Positions 6,988 through 12,119 of a stretch of 12,119 nucleotides of DNA are shown in pieces. The stretch comes from Candidatus Omnitrophota bacterium (GTDB lineage Bacteria > Omnitrophota > Gorgyraeia > Gygaellales > Profunditerraquicolaceae). The notes under the pieces were generated by a model that was not told where the DNA came from, searched no databases, and worked only from the letters and a program-made list of their open reading frames with translations. Location: assembly GCA_903882345.1 (NCBI GenBank), contig CAIRWO010000169.1:1-12119 (forward strand), given 5' to 3'. The number at the start of each line of letters is the position of its first letter. The first letter of the stretch is position 1. Made by a program: the position numbers and the translations under genes.

Positions 6988-8130
6988 TTAATCCTCTTTG
7001 ATTAGCTCCATTGCAAATATCTTGCCAGGAGATTGTTTTACCAGTTTTTTTAACTCAAGCGACGTAAGCACAGAAGCGGCAGCGCTTACAGGCAATCTGC
7101 TTTTAACAAGGATGTCATCAAAATCCAGCGGGCCTGAAGAAAGCAGGTCATATAATTCAGCCTCTGGTATTGATAACTGCGGCTGAATAAAAAGTTGTTT
7201 TTCGGGCGGCGGTTCTATCTGGTTGGCCTTGAGCTCTTTTATCTTGCTTTTTAATATCGGTTCCAATTCTTCAATGATGTCATCAGCATTTTCCACTAAT
7301 TTTGCGCCTTCCCTTAAGAGCTGGTTGGTGCCTTTGCTTACAAAACTATCTGCTTTACCGGGGACGCTAAAGACCTCGCGGCCTTGCTCATTGGCATGGG
7401 TTACGGTAATCAATGCCCCGCTTTTCTGCGGAGCCTCAATCACTACTACGCCTAGCGATAAGCCACTGATTATTCTATTTCTCATGGGAAAATTTCCTTT
7501 GTCTGGCTTTGTAGATAAAGGAAACTCTGAAATCATTACACCTTTTTGAGCTATTTCTTCAAAGAGCTTTTTATTCTCTGGCGGGTAAACTATATCTAAA
7601 CCACATCCTAATACTGCCAAAGTGCGGCCTTTTGCTCTTAAAGCAGCTTGATGGCTAAAAGTATCTATACCGCGCGCCCCACCGCTTACAATGGTAAAAC
7701 CTTTTTCAGTTAATTGCCTGCTTAGCTTCTCGGACATCGTCCTGCCATAAAAAGAAGCCAGGCGGGTGCCTACTATGGCAATGGAAAAATAATCCTGAGG
7801 CAGAATCTCGCCTTTTACAAATAAGACTAATGGCGGGTCAAATATAGATTTTAAACTGACAGGATAAAGTTCATTATTTAAAGGAATAAGGGTAACATTG
7901 TTTTTTTCAATTAATTTAATCTGGCGATCTAGATCTATTCTTTTCCTGCCTGCAACTATCTTTTTAGCAACTTCCCTGCCTACGTTTTCTACTTCTGCTA
8001 TCTCGTCTAAAGAAGCCTCTAATACGGCCTTGGGGTTTTTAAATCTTTCTAAAAGGGTTTTTCCCCTCCTTGAGCCAATCTCAGGGGTCAAAACTAAACG
8101 CAACCAATGTATCAATTCTTGGGTTAACAT
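6988..8130 (-). CDS. dprA: DNA-processing protein DprA (Smf)
   Basis: DprA binds incoming single-stranded DNA during natural transformation and loads RecA on it. The 380-residue protein starts with a helix-hairpin-helix region (about 1-65). The Rossmann-like DNA-binding core follows: GTRLASFYGR (121-130), SGGARGIDTFSH (149-160), GCGLDIVYPPEN (175-186), SEFPLSTKPDKGNFPMRNRI (201-220) and KSGALITVTHA (236-246). A winged-helix domain of the DprA C-terminal type occupies about 315-380. All hallmark residues are kept, so it should be active. The ATG is 8 bases after the aroK stop and has no Shine-Dalgarno, only A/T-rich sequence. Hand counts on sampled lines give about 39% GC here against about 48% in topA, so its base use differs somewhat from its neighbour. 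DprA is widespread in non-competent bacteria too, so competence is not proven. Confidence 0.96.
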   Translation of the reverse strand: MLTQELIHWLRLVLTPEIGSRRGKTLLERFKNPKAVLEASLDEIAEVENVGREVAKKIVAGRKRIDLDRQIKLIEKNNVTLIPLNNELYPVSLKSIFDPPLVLFVKGEILPQDYFSIAIVGTRLASFYGRTMSEKLSRQLTEKGFTIVSGGARGIDTFSHQAALRAKGRTLAVLGCGLDIVYPPENKKLFEEIAQKGVMISEFPLSTKPDKGNFPMRNRIISGLSLGVVVIEAPQKSGALITVTHANEQGREVFSVPGKADSFVSKGTNQLLREGAKLVENADDIIEELEPILKSKIKELKANQIEPPPEKQLFIQPQLSIPEAELYDLLSSGPLDFDDILVKSRLPVSAAASVLTSLELKKLVKQSPGKIFAMELIKED

Positions 8131-8138
8131 TAAAATTT

Positions 8139-8651
8139 TTAATTTTTATTTTTCGTTATTATTTTTAGTATCCTGTTGATAACCTGCGCTAGCGATAGCC
8201 GGGAAGTATCAATGGTCTTATCCGCCTGGCTGTAGAAAGGGGCGCGCAGCTTCAGCAATAGCCCGATCTGTTTTTTAGGATCAGGGACATCCAGCAGCGG
8301 ACGATGAGAAGTGCTGCCGAGCCTCTTTAATATAACCTCCGGCTTTGCTGTCAGGCAAATTATCGTTCCTGTCTGCCTCATTATCTTGATATTATCCTTA
8401 TCGATAACTATGCCTCCTCCGCAGGCATAGATAAAATTATCCTCACCTGAAGCCTGTTCTAACATTTCTTTCTCTAGCTTGCGGAAATAGGGCTCGCCAT
8501 TTTTAGCAAAGATCTCGGCAATCAGCCGCTTTTCTTTTAGTTCAATCAATTCATCAAGATCGGCAAATTGCCGCTTTAATTTTCCGGCCAACTCCTTACC
8601 TACAATGCTTTTGCCGGTGGCCATAAATCCTACTAAATAGATATTATTCAT
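8139..8651 (-). CDS. aroK: shikimate kinase
   Basis: Shikimate kinase makes shikimate 3-phosphate from shikimate and ATP, the fifth step of the shikimate pathway, in the cytosol. The 170-residue length is normal. The P-loop GFMATGKS is at 8-15, the shikimate-binding DLD at 31-33, R57 in the YFRKLE segment, the GGG of ACGGGIV at 78-80, the lid Arg in HRPLL near 117, and R136 in LRAPFY. The ATG at 8651 is favoured because the family starts two or three residues before the first strand. It lies only 7 bases after the -10 box of a strong promoter, with no room for a ribosome site, so the mRNA is predicted to be leaderless. It is the first gene of the operon that continues through dprA to the lipid A genes. 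Confidence 0.95.
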   Translation of the reverse strand: MNNIYLVGFMATGKSIVGKELAGKLKRQFADLDELIELKEKRLIAEIFAKNGEPYFRKLEKEMLEQASGEDNFIYACGGGIVIDKDNIKIMRQTGTIICLTAKPEVILKRLGSTSHRPLLDVPDPKKQIGLLLKLRAPFYSQADKTIDTSRLSLAQVINRILKIITKNKN

Positions 8652-8658
8652 ATCCCTA

Positions 8659-8687
8659 ATTCTAACATATAGTTAAAACCCTGTCAA
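8659..8687 (-). promoter_or_regulatory. sigma-70 promoter for aroK operon, predicted leaderless
   Basis: On the minus strand a perfect -35 box TTGACA (8682-8687) is followed by a 17-base spacer and the -10 box TAGAAT (8659-8664, five of six consensus bases). The usual start point, about 7 bases beyond the -10, falls on or next to the aroK ATG at 8651. This is the strongest promoter in the window and probably drives aroK through the fused acyltransferase gene. It starts 6 bases after the nested inverted repeat. Confidence 0.8.
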
Positions 8688-8692
8688 ATCAA

Positions 8693-8751
8693 ACCCCCGC
8701 TGTCCTGTGCCGTTGCATATTATGCAACGGCACAGGAAAAAACGCGGGGGT
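8693..8751. repeat. nested inverted repeat between spoVG and aroK (possible terminator or operator)
   Basis: A perfect inner palindrome spans 8703-8737: two 16-base arms (first arm TCCTGTGCCGTTGCAT) separated by three bases. An outer pair of arms, ACCCCCGC (8693-8700) and GCGGGGGT (8744-8751), encloses it with 2 and 6 unpaired bases on the two sides. It lies just after the spoVG stop and just before the aroK promoter, so ending the upstream operon is the simplest role. However, the only long T tract on the minus strand lies before the inner stem; after the outer stem there is just TTTGATTT. It is therefore not a textbook intrinsic terminator. A protein-binding site or a REP-like element also fits. 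Confidence 0.75.
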
Positions 8752-8760
8752 CTAGAACCC

Positions 8761-9015
8761 TTACTCCTTGTAAGCTGCCAGAATAAAATCCGTCAGCTCT
8801 TGATGCGCTTCTTTAGTTACAGGCTGGACGCAATTGTACCATTTACCGTCTTTGCCTTGTTCCTGAGGCATGCCCAGGAACAAGCCGTTTTTGCCCTCGA
8901 CTATACGCAAGCCTTTGATCACAAAGCCTGCCAGCGTAATATCCACAAATGCCTTAAGCTTGGAATCGCCGTCAAACCTGTGGATCCTGTTGATCTGAAT
9001 TAAGCTTTCGTCCAT
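8761..9015 (-). CDS. spoVG: SpoVG family nucleic-acid-binding regulator
   Basis: SpoVG is a small site-specific DNA/RNA-binding protein first known from Bacillus septation and sporulation and also found in non-sporulating bacteria such as spirochaetes. From the ATG at 9015 the protein has 84 residues. It shows the family pattern LKAFVDITLAGFVIKGLRIV, then the GKNGLFLGMP core, a GKWYNCVQPV strand and a C-terminal helix. An upstream GTG at 9024 would add three residues. The ATG is preferred because the strong ribosome site AAGGGGGTGA (9021-9030) ends five bases before it and would overlap the GTG. It follows aroC after a gap of about 46 bases and probably shares its transcript. The inverted repeat behind it suggests it is the last gene of this unit. 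Its targets in this organism are unknown. Confidence 0.93.
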   Translation of the reverse strand: MDESLIQINRIHRFDGDSKLKAFVDITLAGFVIKGLRIVEGKNGLFLGMPQEQGKDGKWYNCVQPVTKEAHQELTDFILAAYKE

Positions 9016-9020
9016 CTCTC

Positions 9021-9030
9021 TCACCCCCTT
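9021..9030 (-). promoter_or_regulatory. strong Shine-Dalgarno of spoVG (decides start)
   Basis: AAGGGGGTGA on the minus strand is nine-tenths identical to AAGGAGGTGA and ends five bases before the ATG at 9015. It overlaps the competing GTG at 9022-9024, which excludes that codon as the likely start. Confidence 0.75.
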
Positions 9031-9061
9031 CTAAGACAATAGACGAAGGAGGCGATATTTT

Positions 9062-10102
9062 CTAACGGATCCTTTTTAAATAATTCTTATAGCCTTGTTT
9101 AATATCAACAAGGCAGTCGGAGCCGAATTTTTCCAAAAATGCCGCGGCCAGCACATACGCGCAGGCTGCTTCTCCCACCACTCCCGCAGCCTCTACAACG
9201 CAGGTATCCGAACGTTCAGTTGCCGCCTTAGAAATGCTTTTTGTAGTTATGTTCACCGAACCAAGCGGCTTCATCAGTGTAGAGATCGGTTTCATACAGG
9301 CGCGCAAAATAATATCCTCGCCGTTGGAAATCCCGCCTTCAATGCCGCCGGCATTATTGGTTTTACGAAAATAGCCGGCTGCCTTGGAATAATAGATTTC
9401 ATCATGGCAGGCTGAGCCGAATTTATCCGCATAGCCCAGACCTAACCCTATCTCAACTACTTTAATACCGGGGATCGCCATCAGCCCACCGGCAAACAGC
9501 GCATCAAGCCGACGGTCAGCCTGAGCATAGCTGCCTAATCCTACGGGTACGCCTTTAGCCCTTACTTCAAAAATTCCTCCTACAGTATCTTTTTTGGCAA
9601 TCGTAGCGCTTATTTTTCTGATTATCGCTTCCCGGCCCTGCTCGCCGCCTACTGATAATACCTTGCTGAAAATTTCTATACCGAATTCCTCAAGGAGGAT
9701 TTTGCATACTGCCCCGATTGCCACAGTCGCGGCCGTGCTCCTTGCCGAGGCGCGCTCTAAAACTTCCCGTATGTCGCTGAACCCGTATTTTAAAAGGCCG
9801 GCTAAATCCGCATGCCCCGGCCGAGGGCAAATTACTTTATGCAGATTTTCAATGCTAGCGTCTTTGTTCTTGATGCATAAGGTAAGCGGGCTGCCTAAAG
9901 TCGTCATCCCCTTTACCCCAGAAACAATCTCTGCGCAATCATTCTCTATCTGCATGCGCCTGCCGCGGCCAAATCCCGCCTGGCGGCGCTTGAGTTCCCG
10001 GTTGATCTTTCCCGCATCCAGTTTTAATCCCGTGGGCAGGCCTTCCAGTATCGCGATCTGCGCCTTTCCGTGCGATTCACCTGCAGTCAAATAACGTAAC
10101 AT
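9062..10102 (-). CDS. aroC: chorismate synthase
   Basis: Chorismate synthase converts 5-enolpyruvylshikimate 3-phosphate to chorismate with reduced FMN, the seventh and last shikimate step. The 346-residue protein opens with the signature GESHGKAQIAILEGLPTG. It continues with RRQAGFGRGRRM, TLGSPLTLCI, PRPGHADLAGLLKYG, LERASARSTAATVAIG and NNAGGIEGGISNGEDI. The usual SARETA segment reads SARSTA here, a conservative departure from the most common form. The C-terminus is slightly shorter than in many homologues but complete through the KPLGSV and DTCVVEAAGVVGE blocks. The start is well supported by an AAGGAGGT site (10107-10114). Chorismate production implies aromatic amino acid or folate synthesis. 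The kinase of the same pathway, aroK, lies two genes downstream in a separate transcription unit. Confidence 0.97.
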   Translation of the reverse strand: MLRYLTAGESHGKAQIAILEGLPTGLKLDAGKINRELKRRQAGFGRGRRMQIENDCAEIVSGVKGMTTLGSPLTLCIKNKDASIENLHKVICPRPGHADLAGLLKYGFSDIREVLERASARSTAATVAIGAVCKILLEEFGIEIFSKVLSVGGEQGREAIIRKISATIAKKDTVGGIFEVRAKGVPVGLGSYAQADRRLDALFAGGLMAIPGIKVVEIGLGLGYADKFGSACHDEIYYSKAAGYFRKTNNAGGIEGGISNGEDIILRACMKPISTLMKPLGSVNITTKSISKAATERSDTCVVEAAGVVGEAACAYVLAAAFLEKFGSDCLVDIKQGYKNYLKRIR

Positions 10103-10106
10103 TTAT

Positions 10107-10114
10107 ACCTCCTT
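10107..10114 (-). promoter_or_regulatory. consensus Shine-Dalgarno of aroC
   Basis: AAGGAGGT on the minus strand stands four bases before the aroC ATG at 10102. It shows that this organism uses classical ribosome sites for internal operon genes, in contrast to the leaderless first genes. Confidence 0.8.
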
Positions 10115-10131
10115 ATAATAATAGGATAATC

Positions 10132-10644
10132 CTATCCAGCCCATAACCCACGCCGGTCTTCTCGCGCCTGGCGATATAGTTTCAGGAATAGATCCGCATA
10201 TTTAGTATTCGGCGGAATGGTCATCAAAGAAGCATATCCCTGTTTTACGATCTCGGCGTTTACAAATGTGCCGTCTTTTAAATAAATATAGGCTAAGAGC
10301 CGGCCGTATTTATCGTGTCTTTCTACGTCGAATTCCAGGCTTACGCGTTTACCCTCCACAAGCTTCTTAGTAAATTCATAAGCCCTCCTGCCTAATTTCT
10401 GTATGGTGGTTATGTCTTCGCCCGTGCGCTGGCTGTCCTTATACAATTTATTGGACTCATGCATCTCCGGCGTGTCTATCCCGATCAGCCGGACCCGCTC
10501 TCCGTTTTCCAACACCAGGGTATCGCCGTCTACAGCCCGTTTAACAAGGATATCCGAATAATTATAGGAATCACCAAAGGAAAGAGTGAAACCAAATGCC
10601 AGCGGCAATGCCATCAAAACAATTATCAAAATTATCTTTTTCAT
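10132..10644 (-). CDS. secreted staphylococcal-nuclease (SNase/thermonuclease) family protein
   Basis: This 170-residue protein has an N-terminal signal sequence (MKK then a hydrophobic stretch to about residue 23) and one SNase-like OB-fold domain (about 31-168). The calcium and catalytic set of Staphylococcus nuclease can be matched: D41 (VDGDT), R52 (VRLIG), D57, T58 and E60 (IDTPE), and R115 (DKYGR). A secreted or periplasmic calcium-dependent nuclease that degrades DNA and RNA is therefore likely, perhaps for nutrient scavenging. The sequence has no lipobox cysteine. The ATG at 10644 has an AAAGG site about 8 bases upstream. The gene lies 21 bases after the DUF3786 stop and 29 bases before aroC, so it is probably in the same operon, with no obvious functional link to either. 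A short palindrome (10121-10135) overlaps its stop codon. Confidence 0.92.
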   Translation of the reverse strand: MKKIILIIVLMALPLAFGFTLSFGDSYNYSDILVKRAVDGDTLVLENGERVRLIGIDTPEMHESNKLYKDSQRTGEDITTIQKLGRRAYEFTKKLVEGKRVSLEFDVERHDKYGRLLAYIYLKDGTFVNAEIVKQGYASLMTIPPNTKYADLFLKLYRQAREDRRGLWAG

Positions 10645-10665
10645 TTCAAGCCTTTCTAGTCTAAG

Positions 10666-11217
10666 CTATAAATTAGCGGCAATTGATTCTGCCAACACGA
10701 CAATATCTTCCGTGCAAAATATCCGGGTAATATTCTTGTCAAAAAGTAAATTTGCCTCCGGCCCAAATTCTGCGTCTGCCTTCCATAATTCTATTAACGC
10801 GGGCACGCCTTCGAAAACATCCAAAATAATGCCGATATCCGCTTCCTTAACCCTTATGCCGGGCAACCGCTCTAATACGGAATATAAAGCCTCGGGCCGG
10901 TTACCGTATTTTCTGATTATCCGCTCGATCACCCTTTGCCGGAATGCTGCCTGATAACCTTCGATGACGGATAGTTCCTTGAAGTTCAGCCATTCTCCGG
11001 AGAGTGCAGTCAGGCCTTTTATTTTTTGCGCAAGATAATGCAGCAATAATATTGCCGTATGCTCCTTTGCCGGAATATTGCAGGAAAGCGACAATACTTG
11101 CCGGCCTTCGGTGTCTATACTGTATTCGTCAGCAAGGAATTTTACCGAAAGCGCCTTAGGAGGTTTTAGCGCCAAAAGGCTGTCCCAGGATTTATTTATT
11201 GCTGCTTCATAACCCAT
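10666..11217 (-). CDS. DUF3786 family protein of unknown function
   Basis: I recognise this as a DUF3786-type cytosolic protein, common in anaerobic bacteria and without an assigned reaction. From the ATG at 11217 it has 183 residues and no signal or membrane segment. Family-like blocks are a start MGYEAAINKSWDSLLAL, ILLLHYL (56-62), GEWLNFKEL (74-82), LWKADAEFGPEANLLFD (about 144-160) and a terminal TEDIVVLAE. The D/E-rich EFGPEANLLFD block is the most characteristic. An upstream TTG at 11256 would add 13 residues, but it is the first base triplet of the -35 box, so the ATG is the better start. No Shine-Dalgarno precedes the ATG, which fits a nearly leaderless mRNA. It is the first gene of the unit with the nuclease, aroC and spoVG. 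Confidence 0.8.
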   Translation of the reverse strand: MGYEAAINKSWDSLLALKPPKALSVKFLADEYSIDTEGRQVLSLSCNIPAKEHTAILLLHYLAQKIKGLTALSGEWLNFKELSVIEGYQAAFRQRVIERIIRKYGNRPEALYSVLERLPGIRVKEADIGIILDVFEGVPALIELWKADAEFGPEANLLFDKNITRIFCTEDIVVLAESIAANL

Positions 11218-11227
11218 ACTTTTATTT

Positions 11228-11256
11228 ATTCTACTCTTTTTCCCTGGATAAATCAA
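11228..11256 (-). promoter_or_regulatory. sigma-70 promoter for the DUF3786-nuclease-aroC-spoVG unit
   Basis: On the minus strand TTGATT (11251-11256) is followed by a 17-base spacer and TAGAAT (11228-11233). The -10 box is the same hexamer as at aroK. The ATG at 11217 lies 10 bases beyond it, so the untranslated leader would be only about 3 bases long. Confidence 0.6.
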
Positions 11257-11272
11257 CTATTTCAATTATAAT
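11245..11272 (+). promoter_or_regulatory. promoter for the Ski2-like helicase, predicted leaderless
   Basis: A consensus -10 TATAAT (11267-11272) lies six bases before the helicase ATG at 11279. A weak -35, TGGATA (11245-11250, four of six), stands 16 bases upstream. Transcription would begin at or beside the start codon. The promoter overlaps the divergent DUF3786 promoter, so polymerase binding at the two may be mutually exclusive. Confidence 0.55.
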
Positions 11273-11278
11273 AAGAAT

Positions 11279-12119
11279 ATGATTTACGACCGTTTTCAGC
11301 AAGAGGCGATTGATTATATCAATCAGGGCTTTTCCGTGATCGTTTCAGCACCCACCGGCGCCGGAAAAACCGCGATTGCCGAGCATATTATCTCTACCAG
11401 CATTGAAAATAAACGCGGGGTGATCTATACCGCGCCGATCAAGGCGCTCTCCAACCAGAAATTCCGCGATTTCCAGGGCCAGTTCAAAGACAATATCGGG
11501 ATCTTGACCGGTGATGTGTCACTGAATGCCTATGCGCCGGTATTGATCATGACCACGGAGATCTTCCGCAATAAGCTCCTTGATGAACCGGACAGCCTCA
11601 AGCAATATTCCTGGGTAATTTTTGACGAAATCCACTACATCGACAATCCCGAACGCGGCACAGTATGGGAGGAATCCCTGATCTTTCTGCCCCCGCATAT
11701 GCAGATCCTCGGGCTTTCCGCGACCATCCCGAACATCAAACAGTTTGCCGGCTGGATCGAATCCATTCATAACAAACCGGTAAAAATAGTGATTGAAGAG
11801 AAGCGGCCGGTGCCCTTACATTTTTTCTTCCAGTCCCAAAACGAGGTTATCGATAATATAAGTATTTTAAAACGGATGCGCGGGGCAAAACCCAACAAGC
11901 TCCATACCCTGATAAATTACCTGCGCCAGAAAGAAGGCCTACCCTGTATTTATTTTGTTTTCGGCCGGCGTCGGGCAGAAGACCTTGCTCAGGAAATGTA
12001 CAGCTTTAATTTTCTTACCTCCGCGGAAAAAACCCAGATCATCAACCTGTTTACCGAACTTAGCGAACGCTTTGATCTAATACATGACCGCACAACACAA
12101 GATCGGTTCCCGCTTATCC
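11279..12119 (+). CDS. Ski2-like (Mtr4/Brr2-related) superfamily 2 helicase, 3' end outside window
   Basis: The first 280 residues of a superfamily 2 helicase are present and the frame is open to the window edge. Motif I is APTGAGKT (24-31), motif Ia about TAPIKALSNQK (51-61), motif II DEIH (116-119) followed by the Ski2-family hallmark IDNPERGTVWEE (121-132), and motif III SAT (147-149) in LSATIPNI. A motif IV-like CIYFVFGRRRAEDLA begins at about 223. The DEIH box and the ERGxVWEE segment separate it from DEAD-box and RecQ helicases and point to the Ski2/Mtr4 group, which unwinds RNA for exosomal decay in eukaryotes. Bacterial members are less studied, and an RNA-processing role is inference. 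The gene is divergent from the DUF3786 gene; their start codons are 61 bases apart. The start has no Shine-Dalgarno. Confidence 0.88.
   Translation, partial: MIYDRFQQEAIDYINQGFSVIVSAPTGAGKTAIAEHIISTSIENKRGVIYTAPIKALSNQKFRDFQGQFKDNIGILTGDVSLNAYAPVLIMTTEIFRNKLLDEPDSLKQYSWVIFDEIHYIDNPERGTVWEESLIFLPPHMQILGLSATIPNIKQFAGWIESIHNKPVKIVIEEKRPVPLHFFFQSQNEVIDNISILKRMRGAKPNKLHTLINYLRQKEGLPCIYFVFGRRRAEDLAQEMYSFNFLTSAEKTQIINLFTELSERFDLIHDRTTQDRFPLI

Noticed and set aside
8652..8760. Riboswitch or small RNA in the spoVG-aroK gap
   Set aside because: The gap is only 109 bases, is filled by the inverted repeat and promoter, and the predicted aroK transcript starts at the ATG, leaving no leader.
9594..10094. 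166-codon + strand frame opposite aroC
   Set aside because: It is a shadow of the strongly conserved aroC; it has no ribosome site and its protein resembles no family I know.
10121..10135. Short palindrome ATAGGATAATCCTAT as terminator
   Set aside because: The stem is only about 5 to 7 A/T-rich pairs, overlaps the nuclease stop and lies just before the aroC ribosome site; too weak to call a terminator.
11218..11256. TTG start at 11256 for the DUF3786 gene
   Set aside because: The TTG is part of the -35 box, so it would not be in the mRNA; the ATG at 11217 matches the family start.

Overview
The window looks like the chromosome of an uncultured, anaerobic, diderm (LPS-making) bacterium. It carries lipid A genes (waaA, lpxK, an LpxL-type acyltransferase), a SpoVG homologue, a DUF3786 protein, an ELM1-type protein and a Ski2-like helicase. 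That mix, together with dispersed heptanucleotide repeats inside genes, fits Omnitrophota or a related candidate lineage of the PVC group. This is inference from gene content only. Base composition is moderate and coding density is very high; no stretch over about 110 bases lacks a gene.

Layout, from right to left. A Ski2-like helicase starts at 11279 on the + strand and leaves the window at its right edge. Divergent from it, the minus strand carries DUF3786 protein, secreted staphylococcal-nuclease-type protein, chorismate synthase (aroC) and SpoVG (11217 down to 8761). A 109-base gap follows, holding a striking nested inverted repeat and a near-consensus sigma-70 promoter. That promoter opens a second minus-strand operon from 8651 to beyond base 1: aroK, dprA, topA, xerC, waaA, lpxK and a large fused gene. 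Genes in this operon are 2 to 8 bases apart or overlap, so they are probably co-transcribed and translationally coupled.

Functional themes. AroK and AroC carry out the fifth and seventh steps of the shikimate pathway. DprA, TopA and XerC handle incoming single-stranded DNA, supercoiling and chromosome dimer resolution. WaaA, LpxK and the LpxL-like acyltransferase complete Kdo2-lipid A at the inner face of the cytoplasmic membrane. The last gene joins the LpxL-type acyltransferase to an ELM1/GtrOC1-type putative glycosyltransferase in one open frame, so both activities may act on the same lipid A or core intermediate. This fusion is the most interesting protein in the window.

Regulatory signals. 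All three promoters recognised (aroK, DUF3786 gene, helicase) place the -10 box only 6 to 10 bases from the start codon, which predicts leaderless or nearly leaderless mRNAs. By contrast, aroC, spoVG and topA have clear Shine-Dalgarno sequences. Two adjacent lipid A genes also contain in-frame tandem 7-base repeats of different sequence families, reminiscent of the heptanucleotide STRR repeats of cyanobacteria.
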